DNA from: Chitinophagaceae bacterium DXS
GTDB lineage: Bacteria > Bacteroidota > Bacteroidia > Chitinophagales > Chitinophagaceae
Assembly (NCBI GenBank): GCA_030345135.1
Contig: CP128386.1
Coordinates: forward strand, 2,311,356 to 2,375,355
Length of the DNA stretch: 64,000 nucleotides
Direction: 5' to 3'
Made by a program: the position numbers and the translations under genes. Shown one piece after another: positions 36,230 through 44,316 of this stretch; within the stretch, counting starts at the first letter, position 1, and each line of letters starts with the position of its first letter. The notes below the pieces were generated by a model that was given only the letters and a program-made list of their open reading frames with translations, did not search any database and had not been told where the DNA came from.

Positions 36230-36817
36230 ATGACACTTATCTTTGCTACCAACAACCAGCACAAGGTTGACGAAATAAGAAATGTTATTGGTGATAAGTT
36301 TAATCTTATTACCATGAAAGAAGCCGGTATTGATATTGATATTCCCGAACCTCATGACACGATTGCAGCCAACGCATCTGAAAAATCTTCAGTGATCCAT
36401 AAGTTCACGAAAGAAAACGTGTTTAGCGAAGACACAGGCCTTGAGGTGTATTCACTTAATGGCGAGCCGGGTGTTAAAAGCGCCCGATATGCCGGGGAAC
36501 ACAAAAACTTTCAGCATAATATAGATAAGTTGCTCTTTAATTTACAGGAAAAGCATGACAGGAGCGCCCGTTTTATTACCGTGATCTCGCTTATCCTTGA
36601 TGGGAAAGAACAGTTATTTGAAGGCATTTGCGAAGGCAAAATTCTTGAGGCTCAACGAGGATCCGGCGGCTTTGGATATGATCCTGTTTTTGTTCCTGAC
36701 GGAAGCAATAAAACCTTCGCAGAAATGACAATGGAAGAAAAGAATGTATTCAGCCATAGAAGGAAGGCGACGGATAAATTGGTGGAGTTTTTGAAAAGCT
36801 TAGAGCCTAAAGCTTAA
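36230..36817 (+). CDS. rdgB: Non-canonical purine NTP pyrophosphatase
   Basis: A 195-residue Ham1/RdgB enzyme that hydrolyses ITP, dITP and XTP to keep damaged purines out of nucleic acids. The signature LIFATNNQHKVDEIR opens the protein; VFSEDTGLEVYSLNGEPGVKSARYAG binds the substrate and metal, and GSGGFGYDPVFVPDGSNKTFAEM with FSHRRKA closes the active site. Length is normal. The C-terminal residues KSLEPKA are encoded by the first units of a TTAAAGC-type array. Confidence 0.97.
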   Translation: MTLIFATNNQHKVDEIRNVIGDKFNLITMKEAGIDIDIPEPHDTIAANASEKSSVIHKFTKENVFSEDTGLEVYSLNGEPGVKSARYAGEHKNFQHNIDKLLFNLQEKHDRSARFITVISLILDGKEQLFEGICEGKILEAQRGSGGFGYDPVFVPDGSNKTFAEMTMEEKNVFSHRRKATDKLVEFLKSLEPKA

Positions 36818-36890
36818 AGCTTAAAACTGGTTGTACGTTGTAAGTTGTACGTTTAAGAAAATAGCTTAAAGCCTAAAGCTTAAAACTAAT
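36797..36890 (+). repeat. Heptamer arrays outward from rdgB
   Basis: TTAGAGC, CTAAAGC, TTAAAGC units start inside the last codons of rdgB, are followed by a TTGTACG, TTGTAAG, TTGTACG block, then by a second TTAAAGC block. The facing array is at 36967-37000. Confidence 0.8.
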
Positions 36891-36921
36891 TGTATATTCT
36901 CGTAATGAGCTTACTAGACAG

Positions 36922-36956
36922 AATGATGGAAAATTTTAATCAAACTTTCCATCATT
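36922..36956. terminator. Hairpin between convergent rdgB and the LptD-like gene
   Basis: An 11-pair perfect stem, AATGATGGAAA (36922-36932) with TTTCCATCATT (36946-36956). There is no strong T run on either side, so termination is less certain than the structure. Confidence 0.5.
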
Positions 36957-36966
36957 CGCTACGATA

Positions 36967-37000
36967 AGCTTTGGGCTTTGAGCTTTAAGCTTTAAGCTAC
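36967..37000 (-). repeat. Heptamer array, TTAAAGC family, outward from the LptD-like gene stop
   Basis: On the reverse strand the stop TAG leads directly into CTTAAAGC, TTAAAGC, TCAAAGC, CCAAAGC. Confidence 0.85.
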
Positions 37001-39759
37001 TGATTGTAAAAGAACCTTGAACGATTGATCTTAAGATCGCGCAGGATGCCTGACTTGGGATTGATGGAAATATTAAATGATTTGTAAGGACCGATGGGTG
37101 TTACATTGATCGCCATTTGCCAGCAGTGCATCTCACGCGTGATAAACATTGTTAGTGTTTGGATCTTGGCCGTTTTGAAATCGAAATAGGTGTTCCCACC
37201 TATCTTCCATTTAGGTGTCAGGCTGAAGTCTCCGTTAAGGCTGATGTTGGCTGTTGTATTGGTGACAAAGTTTTTATAATCTGCCGCAAGTATTCTTGAA
37301 AAATTCAATGCAAAAGACATCTGCACGTTCCAGGGAATATTAAAATCGACAAATTCTGCCGGGTTTTGCCTAACGTACTCCAGTTGACGCATCTGTTCAT
37401 CGGGTGTTAACGTCTGATCAACAGGTATACCGGTTCCTCCGCTCTTGTCTTTATCATCTTTTGACTTGCTCTTGAATGAGGTTGAGATGGCTATGTTACC
37501 ATTTGTGAACCGACCAATTTTGCCATCTTTCCAAAGCAATTTATCTACCCTCCTGCCAAAGCTATCCACGCCATAAGGATCAATATTTGCACCGGCCGTG
37601 ATATTGACGGTATTAAATAATGTACTTCTTAAGGATAAAGCAATAGGCGACCATTTAAGGCTGTCTGCAAAAAAGTTATAACCACCGGTAACGCCTAACC
37701 CATCTATTAGTTTCACCTTCTTGGTGGCCTTTGCAGTGGTATCGCTTTTATCGTGAACTTTCATTTCCAGCAGGTTGTCAATACCGAAGTTAAACCCGCC
37801 AAACTGGCCTTCAGAATAGGAACCCATCACACCGCCATCGAACACCGACGCCCGTCTTGTATTTTTTGCCGTATCTATCTGAACATCATAAAAGTATTGA
37901 TGAACGAGATCCGGCTTGTAGTTGGCACTTATAAAAGGTTTCACCTCATGCCTTATTGCCATAATACCTTTTGACTTAGGGAAGTTATAAGTACCGAAGA
38001 TCCTTGTATTGGCAGACAGCCCGAAACTGGTTTCTCTTGCTGTATAAAACCCCCGGCTTATGGTAGTGTCGTTCTTATTGGTTTTATCGTTCCATTTTAA
38101 CCTGATCTGCTGGCCATACCAACGCTCTCCGTAGCTGATGGATGGAGACACGATAAATGGTCCGAATGCAGGTAATGTCAGCGAAATAGGAATGTTGTGC
38201 TGTGCACCCCACTGTGTGGTATCAAGTATTTTCTGAAAATTGAACAGTGAATCGTAAAAAGAGGCTTGTGTTAACAGGTTTCCGTTATATGCTACACCAA
38301 GTTTCTCATACCATTTGGGCGTTCCCACCTGTTCTTTCTTTTGGAACGGATAGATAGTATTGGCAGTAAAGTTTACCGTTGGAAGATTTAATGTAACCAG
38401 CCTAGTATTGTTATTCTGGTTGTGGTTGGCACTAACAGATAACACGTATTTACCCTGATCCCATGTTTTACCATAAGTAATAGAAGAACTCAACTGGTTC
38501 TGAAAGTTCCTCATGGGGTTGTTGGTCACATATTTATTGTACTGCGTACTACCTGCGTTCACACTTGCAGAAAAACTCGTCCCCGGCCGCGCCCTGCTAT
38601 CCATGGAGTGGCTCCATGTAATAAAGAAGTTCTGGCTGGTAGTAAATTCATCTTTTGACAAGCCGGAACGGTTAAGCAACTTTGTGTGCTGGATTGAAAA
38701 ATTAAGCGCGCCCGTATACTTATATCTTTTATAATACTTGGGGTTAACATTAAGGCTCCATCCACCATAAGAATAAATGTTTCCCCTTGTAATAACATCA
38801 AGATTATCGTTGATCACTTTATAGTAGCCTAATCCTTCCAAACCCAGACCAAAATCTTCACTGGATGCGAATTGCGGCGGCAGCAAGCCTGAGTGCCTTC
38901 CCCTGCTTAAAGGAAATATACCAAACGGAATAGCGACAGGCATCGGCACGCCTTCAAATTCAGGAAACGCGGGACCTGATACAGCTATCTTATCATTAAT
39001 GATCTTTACTTTTCTTGTGCGGAAAGCAAAGTGTGGCGTATCGAGATTACAGGTAGTAAATCGGGTTCTAAAACCAAATTCTACATTCTTATCAACTTTT
39101 TTCAACACATCCGCCTTTACAAACATATCGCCTTCCTGGTAGTAAGTATTTTTTACCAGGCCTCGCTGACTCTTCATATTAAAGATGATGGAATCGCTGA
39201 TAGAAGTTGAGCCGCCTTGTGTAAACTTGGGCAGATTAAGTGCTCCCTTGGCGGTGTCTGTTCCCCCATATGCTTTGATAATATTTGTGGGCTGGTCGAA
39301 ATTGATATTGGCAGCTTCCAGCTTCATGTCCTTATAATCCGTAGTAGCCTTACCGTAGAGATAAAATTGCTTTTTGGTAAGAACGAGCACTCCGGAGTCT
39401 TCAGCCGAATAGTTTACCGGTGCATCTAACGAATCTTTAGACATATTAATGGTGTCTATCTTCTGTTTAACAGTATCAGACGCATGCAAACTATCGATTG
39501 GATTACCTAAGGAATCGACCTTTTTCCTGGTGGTATCAGTCTTATTGATTGTATCCGTTTTATTAACCGTAGAGGTATCTGCAGGAGGCTTTTTACCGCC
39601 CTTCTTACGAAGTGTTGTATCCTGTTCCTCTGTTAATAATTTGAAAAATCGTTTATAGCTTTTACCCTTAGCTGTATTTTGGAGCGTTATGAGTATGCAA
39701 AGGCATACCGCAAGTCCGCAGATGATGGTTTTTGATTTAACTTTATAACGTTCGCGCAT
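36997..39759 (-). CDS. lptD: LptD-like lipopolysaccharide assembly outer-membrane protein
   Basis: A 920-residue protein with an N-terminal membrane/signal segment (about 12-28). A low-complexity Thr/Asp/Lys-rich linker follows (about 45-105). Next is an OstA/LptD-type N-terminal domain (about 125-235, LYGKATTDYKDMKLEAANINFD, ending QEGDMFVKADVLKKVDKNVEFGF) and a long beta barrel (about 250-915). The block PVAIPFGIFPLSRGRHSGLLPPQF matches the conserved start of the barrel in LptD. It should insert LPS into the outer leaflet. This is the Bacteroidota version, larger than in E. coli. It is divergent from the amidase gene. Confidence 0.85.
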   Translation of the reverse strand: MRERYKVKSKTIICGLAVCLCILITLQNTAKGKSYKRFFKLLTEEQDTTLRKKGGKKPPADTSTVNKTDTINKTDTTRKKVDSLGNPIDSLHASDTVKQKIDTINMSKDSLDAPVNYSAEDSGVLVLTKKQFYLYGKATTDYKDMKLEAANINFDQPTNIIKAYGGTDTAKGALNLPKFTQGGSTSISDSIIFNMKSQRGLVKNTYYQEGDMFVKADVLKKVDKNVEFGFRTRFTTCNLDTPHFAFRTRKVKIINDKIAVSGPAFPEFEGVPMPVAIPFGIFPLSRGRHSGLLPPQFASSEDFGLGLEGLGYYKVINDNLDVITRGNIYSYGGWSLNVNPKYYKRYKYTGALNFSIQHTKLLNRSGLSKDEFTTSQNFFITWSHSMDSRARPGTSFSASVNAGSTQYNKYVTNNPMRNFQNQLSSSITYGKTWDQGKYVLSVSANHNQNNNTRLVTLNLPTVNFTANTIYPFQKKEQVGTPKWYEKLGVAYNGNLLTQASFYDSLFNFQKILDTTQWGAQHNIPISLTLPAFGPFIVSPSISYGERWYGQQIRLKWNDKTNKNDTTISRGFYTARETSFGLSANTRIFGTYNFPKSKGIMAIRHEVKPFISANYKPDLVHQYFYDVQIDTAKNTRRASVFDGGVMGSYSEGQFGGFNFGIDNLLEMKVHDKSDTTAKATKKVKLIDGLGVTGGYNFFADSLKWSPIALSLRSTLFNTVNITAGANIDPYGVDSFGRRVDKLLWKDGKIGRFTNGNIAISTSFKSKSKDDKDKSGGTGIPVDQTLTPDEQMRQLEYVRQNPAEFVDFNIPWNVQMSFALNFSRILAADYKNFVTNTTANISLNGDFSLTPKWKIGGNTYFDFKTAKIQTLTMFITREMHCWQMAINVTPIGPYKSFNISINPKSGILRDLKINRSRFFYNQ

Positions 39760-39769
39760 AAGGTTCGGG

Positions 39770-39777
39770 CAAAAATA
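39770..39777 (-). promoter_or_regulatory. Candidate -7 box of the LptD-like gene
   Basis: TATTTTTG on the reverse strand, ten bases before the ATG at 39759. It matches TAnnTTTG fully. Confidence 0.5.
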
Positions 39778-39829
39778 GGGGTAATTGGATAAATGATTTG
39801 TGAAGAAATATCCTAAGGTTCATTTTATT

Positions 39830-40777
39830 ATGTCTGGAAAAACACTTTTGATTCGTATTTTACTTGCTACGTTTTTATTCACCGGCACCCCGCTCATAAA
39901 AGTGAACGCGCAGGAGGTACTCAGGACTATTATTATTGATCCCGGACATGGCTTGCCAGACGGCGGCGCAGATGGCGAATACAGCAAAGAATCTGATATT
40001 TCGGTTGCCATCGGACTGAAGCTCGGCAAACAATTGCAACAGGTTCTCCCCAACACGCGGATCCTTTTTACACGTACGGACGAAAATCTTCCCAACGGTT
40101 TAAAAAACAAAAACGATGCACTTCGCTACCGTGCCAAAATGGCGAACGACAACAAGGGGGATCTTTTCATATCCATTCATTGTAACAGTACTTCAGGCAC
40201 CCTTCACAAAGAAAAAACGGGATACACAACCGAGACTTATTATAAGGGAAAAGGCAAAAAAAAGAAAAAATACACCCGCAAGGTTCCTAAATATCGCTAT
40301 TGGACAACCCCTAGCGACGCCGCAGGGACAGAAACCTACATTTGGGCAGTAGATAAAAACGAACAGAAAAAACAATATGTAAGCAACTACGAGCCTACCG
40401 GCGAGCAGGAAGACAGTGCCAGCACCGTTAACTTTTTTGACACACCGGAAGCCAAGATCCTTGCATCCTTGCGGACAAAAAAATATTTTGAAAAGAGTAA
40501 GATGCTGGCAGAATTGGTAGAGGCAGAATTTATTAAACAGGGAAGAATTTCCAGAGGAGCCCGCCAAAGGGATGATAAGGGCATTCTAGTACTTGCTGCA
40601 ACCGCGATGCCGAGCATATTGGTCGAAACAGGATTTATTTCAAACCCGGATGAGGAAAAATACCTCAATAGTGAAAAAGGCCAGGATGAAGTGGCTTATG
40701 CGATCATGAGGGCGGTGCTGGCATATAAGGAAAATGTTGAGAAAGGATTGGGAGGAGCGACGACGGCGCGAAAATGA
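39830..40777 (+). CDS. Exported N-acetylmuramoyl-L-alanine amidase
   Basis: A zinc amidase (family 3) that cleaves the peptide from muramic acid in peptidoglycan. The ATG at 39830 gives MSGKTLLIRILLATFLFTG, a signal peptide ending at about residue 28 (VNAQ); a GTG at 39800 is less likely. The catalytic domain (about 30-310) has IIIDPGHGLPDGGADG with the first zinc histidine, DLFISIHCNS with the second, and the end motif PSILVETGFISNPDEEKYL with the catalytic glutamate. An insertion of about 60 residues (KGKGKKKKKYTRKVPKYRYW to EDSASTVNFFDTPEA) is typical of Bacteroidota members. Confidence 0.95.
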   Translation: MSGKTLLIRILLATFLFTGTPLIKVNAQEVLRTIIIDPGHGLPDGGADGEYSKESDISVAIGLKLGKQLQQVLPNTRILFTRTDENLPNGLKNKNDALRYRAKMANDNKGDLFISIHCNSTSGTLHKEKTGYTTETYYKGKGKKKKKYTRKVPKYRYWTTPSDAAGTETYIWAVDKNEQKKQYVSNYEPTGEQEDSASTVNFFDTPEAKILASLRTKKYFEKSKMLAELVEAEFIKQGRISRGARQRDDKGILVLAATAMPSILVETGFISNPDEEKYLNSEKGQDEVAYAIMRAVLAYKENVEKGLGGATTARK

Positions 40778-40785
40778 CTTGGATT

Positions 40786-40975
40786 TGCTCCTGCGGGAGC
40801 ATTTTGTCTGGACCGGGATTTGGGGGATTAGAGGATTGACGGGATTAATTGATTGGGATTGGGGGCTCCTTGAGGTGCCAAATTACTTGGACCAGGATTT
40901 GCGGATAGTGAGGGTTGACGGGATTTTTGAATTATTTGCCCGCGCCCTTTCAGGGCTTGCTGAAGTGAGGCTGGG
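40786..40975 (+). repeat. GGATTGA-type array and palindrome after the amidase gene
   Basis: Units of the type GGGATTT, GGATTAG, GGATTGAC and GGGATTA point away from the amidase stop. A GC-rich element GCGCCCTTTCAGGGCTTGC at about 40946-40964 resembles the elements at 60866 and 60931. Open frames here are products of the repeats. No gene is seen between 40778 and 41245. Confidence 0.6.
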
Positions 40976-41026
40976 TTGTTTTATAGGTGTCTGCAGTCCT
41001 TTTTTGATCTACATTCTCACTTCCAC

Positions 41027-41245
41027 GCATTCATTTTCAATTCTCAATTTTCAGCTTTCAATTATATCACTCATTCGCACATCTGCAAATTCGCACATCT
41101 GCACATTCACACATTTGCACATTTCCCCTTCTTCAATTCTCCATTTTCAACTTTCAATTATTTTACTCATTCGCACATTTGCATATTCGCACATTCCCCC
41201 ATCCGCACCTGCATTTTCAATTCTCCATTTTCAACTTTCAATTAA
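41027..41245 (-). repeat. TTGAAAG / GTGCAAAT arrays outward from the thiolase stop
   Basis: On the reverse strand, blocks TTGAAAG, TTGAAAA, TGGAGAA, TTGAAAA alternate with octamers GTGCGAAT, ATGCAAAT, GTGCGAAT. Three TTGAAAG blocks occur at about 41055, 41152 and 41236, spaced 97 and 84 bases, so the composite itself is tandemly repeated. Confidence 0.8.
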
Positions 41246-42439
41246 TTAAGTTTTCTCTATAATTATCGCCATCCCCTGCCCCAGTCCAACGCACATGGTT
41301 GCGAGGCCATATTTATTATTGTCGTTGCGTTGAAGTTCGTGAACGAGCGTTGCGATAATTCTGGCGCCGCTGGAGCCGAGCGGGTTGCCGATGGCTAACG
41401 AGCCGCCATTTATGTTGATCTTGCCGGGATCTGCATCCAGTTCTTTGATGCATGCGAGAGAAGTAGCAGCAAAAGCTTCATTCAGCTCAATAACATCTAT
41501 ATTATTCATTTGAAGGCCTGCGCGCTTTAGCGCTTTATCAGAAGCAGGCACCGGACCAACGCCCATTATACCAGGATCGATTCCGGAAACGGCCATGCTT
41601 GTTATCCGGGCAAGAGGTTGCAAATTGAATATTTTTAGTGCCTCTTCGCTGGCTAGCAATACGGCGGCAGCTCCATCATTTAATCCTGAAGAATTACCAG
41701 CAGTAACGGTACCATCCTTTGCGAAGGCTGGTTTTAATGCGGACAATGTTTGCAAGGAAGTTTTGCGTGGCGGTTCATCACCAGAGATCCAACTGATCAT
41801 CCTGTTATTCTCTATTTCGATGCCAACCATTTCATCTTCCCATTTACCAGCCTCCAGTGCGGCAAAATATTTTTGATGAGATTGCCATGCAAACAGATCC
41901 TGATCTTCACGGGAGATTTTCCAATGTTTGGCAACATTTTCTGCAGTCTCTCCCATTGAGTATGGATAATACATATCTGCCAACTGCTTATTGGTAAAAC
42001 GCCAGCCAATGGTTGAATCAAACACGTCACTATTCCTGCTCCACGCGCCGTTTGTTTTGGGCATGATAAAGGGAGCTCTTGTCATGCTTTCTACACCGCC
42101 TGCTACATAAAATAATCCTTCACCGCACATAATAGCCCTTGCAGCATCCATTACGGACTGCATACCACTTCCACACAAACGGTTCACCGTATTACCAGCA
42201 ACGCTTACAGGAAGGCCGGCAAGCAATGCAGCCATACGCGCCACATTACGGCAATCCTCCCCAGCCTGGTTGGCATCTCCAATAATAATATCTTCTATGG
42301 ATTCTACATCAAACTCATTGCGCATCAATAAGGCTTTGAGTACTGAAGCCATTAAATCATCCGGTCTTATGGAACTTAATTTTCCTCCGTATTTTCCCAC
42401 AGGAGATCTTACCGCGTCGACTATATAAGCTGGTTGCAT
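41246..42439 (-). CDS. Acetyl-CoA acyltransferase (thiolase)
   Basis: A 397-residue thiolase for beta-oxidation or acetoacetyl-CoA metabolism. The acylated cysteine is C89 in NRLCGSGMQSV; the other family signatures are VIELNEAFAA, the glycine-rich NINGGSLAIGNPLGSSGARI with its histidine-equivalent region, and the C-terminal CVGLGQGMAIIIE with the second catalytic cysteine. Its length and sequence fit the degradative FadA/PcaF branch, but the exact substrate is unclear. EtfBA elsewhere in the window would serve the same pathway. It is a single gene with a -7 box five bases before its start. Confidence 0.94.
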   Translation of the reverse strand: MQPAYIVDAVRSPVGKYGGKLSSIRPDDLMASVLKALLMRNEFDVESIEDIIIGDANQAGEDCRNVARMAALLAGLPVSVAGNTVNRLCGSGMQSVMDAARAIMCGEGLFYVAGGVESMTRAPFIMPKTNGAWSRNSDVFDSTIGWRFTNKQLADMYYPYSMGETAENVAKHWKISREDQDLFAWQSHQKYFAALEAGKWEDEMVGIEIENNRMISWISGDEPPRKTSLQTLSALKPAFAKDGTVTAGNSSGLNDGAAAVLLASEEALKIFNLQPLARITSMAVSGIDPGIMGVGPVPASDKALKRAGLQMNNIDVIELNEAFAATSLACIKELDADPGKININGGSLAIGNPLGSSGARIIATLVHELQRNDNNKYGLATMCVGLGQGMAIIIEKT

Positions 42440-42444
42440 GGCAG

Positions 42445-42452
42445 CAAATGTA
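42445..42452 (-). promoter_or_regulatory. Candidate -7 box of the thiolase gene
   Basis: TACATTTG on the reverse strand, a full match to TAnnTTTG, separated from the ATG at 42439 by five bases. The transcript should be leaderless or nearly so. Confidence 0.6.
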
Positions 42453-42455
42453 GGA

Positions 42456-42540
42456 AAACAGACGGATGTACGATGTACGGTGTTAGGTGCCTGCCCGTAC
42501 CGACGGTACGTTCGGGCGGGTACGATGTAGGCGAATCTTT
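42456..42540 (+). repeat. GATGTAC array with a 31-base palindromic element, outward from the thiolase start
   Basis: GATGTAC, GATGTAC, GGTGTTA, GGTGCCT in register, then a 31-base imperfect palindrome (42490-42520, CCTGCCCGTACC arm), then TACGATGT. The palindrome and flank are repeated exactly, reverse complemented, in front of queE (60048-60078). Confidence 0.9.
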
Positions 42541-42549
42541 GATTTAGGA

Positions 42550-42735
42550 ATTAATAAGTACGAAGTACGAGTTACGAAGTACTTAGGTGAAACAGCTTCT
42601 TTTTTATTAGAGCGGTTGCAACTTGCGAAAATTATTATACCTGTACCTTACTGCTAAATACAGTCACTTATACCTCATTCCTCAAACCTTATGCCTCACA
42701 CCTGATACCTGATACCTGCCCCCCTTTTCAATTTT
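42550..42735 (-). repeat. Heptamer arrays outward from the SusD gene at 42799
   Basis: Read leftwards from the SusD terminator: TGGAAAA and TTGAAAA, then GTATCAG, GTATCAG, GTGTGAG, GCATAAG, GTTTGAG, and further on GTACTTC, GTAACTC, GTACTTC, GTACTTA. The gap 42440-42798 holds no gene. Confidence 0.8.
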
Positions 42736-42740
42736 CCATT

Positions 42741-42771
42741 AAAAAGAAAAAGGCTGCCGTTGCCGGCAACC
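42741..42771 (-). terminator. Terminator of the third SusC/SusD module
   Basis: GGTTGCC and GGCAGCC (42765-42771 with 42752-42758, one G-T pair) followed leftwards by TTTTTCTTTTT. Confidence 0.8.
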
Positions 42772-42798
42772 TCTTTCTATTATCCAAAACATGAACAT

Positions 42799-44262
42799 TT
42801 ACTGTACGTTCTTTCTAACATCCCACCACATTTGCTGGCCCCAGAAATTGTCTTTCAGTTGAGCAACAGATGCTGCACTGTTTGTACCGTTCAATTTAGT
42901 TTCGTTATCAGGATAAGGATAACGGAAAGGTGCGCGGGTGTGACCAGGATATACTGAGCCTTTTGCTGCAGGCAGTGAAGGAACATCAGTTCTGCGGCTT
43001 TCAGCCCATGCTTCATGACCATCTTTGAATAAAGCGATCCATTTCTGCAGGTTGATCCTTGTTACATCGCCGTTGTATTTTACGTTAGCGCTGTTGATGT
43101 ATGCGTTAACATCACCGGCCACTTCATTCTCATCCATTGAAGCCTTGATTCCCTTGTTGTAAGCATCGTTAGCTGTAACACCTACATTCCAACCGTTAGC
43201 AGCCGCTTCAGCTAAAATAAATTCAACTTCTGCGTAACGCATAAACGGAGTGAATCCTTGTTTGTTGTCGCGGAAACGAGCGCCGATTCTTGAATAAAGA
43301 CCTAAAGAAGGTAATTTATCTTCATCAGGAATACCAATACCTACACCCCTGTAAACACCGTCAGTAGCAGGTTTAGCATATACATCCAATCTTGGATCTG
43401 AAAGGTTTTGCAAAGTATTGATCAAAACATCACTTACAGCGTGATCATCACGGCTGTTGTCGAATCTGTCGCTAGCCCAAGGCTCATTGTATGGTTTTCC
43501 TCCAGGCCAGTTGAAGAAGGCGTTATCATCATTGCTGGTGAAAATCGGGTTTTGTGAAGGATTGCCCATGATTTCTTCGATAGTTGCTTTTGCTGTAGCA
43601 GCATCAACTTTTGAAATGCGGATAGCAATTCTTAACCTGATAGAATTACAGAACTTGCGCCATTTAGCTACATCACCATTGTAAAGAAAATCACCAGAAC
43701 CAAGTTCATCGGCAGAACCCTGAGCAAACAGGTCATTTGCTTTTTTCAGATTAGCCAATAACACCGGATAAATATCTTCCTGTTTGTCGTATTTCGGAGT
43801 GATTACACCAGAATCACCTTTCAACGCGTCAGAGAATGGAAGATCTCTCCATGTATCTGTGGCAATTTGTCCGATGAAAGACTGGAAAGTTAAAGCAGTT
43901 GCCTGCTGGTTAGCCTGACCACCTTTAATTGCTGCGTTGATGATCAGCTGAAGGTTCTTCATGTCGCGGTAAGTATATGTCCAATCATTCTGTACAGTTG
44001 AGCTACGGAACACGTAACGTGCTTCATCAATGTACTGGATCTTACCTAAATGACCGCCATAAGTTTCTGGCTCATTCATATTTCCCCACACGTCGTAAAG
44101 ACCTGCAGCATAATCTTCCAAAGCAAAACCTAACAGGTTTGTAGAAGGCGCTGTTGAAGGGTTGTTCTGATTCTGGTTTATATCTTCAAAGCTCTTTGTA
44201 CAGGAAGCTAAAGAAGCTACAGCTATACAACCAGCTACTAAATAATTCAATTTCATTTTCAT
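42799..44262 (-). CDS. SusD-family lipoprotein (SusD/RagB-like, module 3)
   Basis: A 487-residue surface lipoprotein (signal about 1-20, lipobox SLASC). It belongs to the SusD-like group 2: opening FEDINQNQNNPSTAPSTNLLG, then YAAGLYDVWGNMNEPETYGGHL, the block FCNSIRLRIAIRIS and the end RRTDVPSLPAAKGSVYPGHTRAPFRYPYPDNE. It should bind the ligand above the SusC pore encoded 54 bases upstream. No enzyme gene is linked. A terminator follows. Confidence 0.94.
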   Translation of the reverse strand: MKMKLNYLVAGCIAVASLASCTKSFEDINQNQNNPSTAPSTNLLGFALEDYAAGLYDVWGNMNEPETYGGHLGKIQYIDEARYVFRSSTVQNDWTYTYRDMKNLQLIINAAIKGGQANQQATALTFQSFIGQIATDTWRDLPFSDALKGDSGVITPKYDKQEDIYPVLLANLKKANDLFAQGSADELGSGDFLYNGDVAKWRKFCNSIRLRIAIRISKVDAATAKATIEEIMGNPSQNPIFTSNDDNAFFNWPGGKPYNEPWASDRFDNSRDDHAVSDVLINTLQNLSDPRLDVYAKPATDGVYRGVGIGIPDEDKLPSLGLYSRIGARFRDNKQGFTPFMRYAEVEFILAEAAANGWNVGVTANDAYNKGIKASMDENEVAGDVNAYINSANVKYNGDVTRINLQKWIALFKDGHEAWAESRRTDVPSLPAAKGSVYPGHTRAPFRYPYPDNETKLNGTNSAASVAQLKDNFWGQQMWWDVRKNVQ

Positions 44263-44316
44263 TTATTTTTTTGTGATGACACGCTGCAAGCGGGGTCGCA
44301 GCATGTCATACATGAA

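Noticed and set aside
40734-41249. Open frame of 171 codons after the amidase gene
   Set aside because: It starts inside the amidase gene in another frame and runs through GGATTGA and TTGAAAG repeat arrays; composition is that of the repeats.
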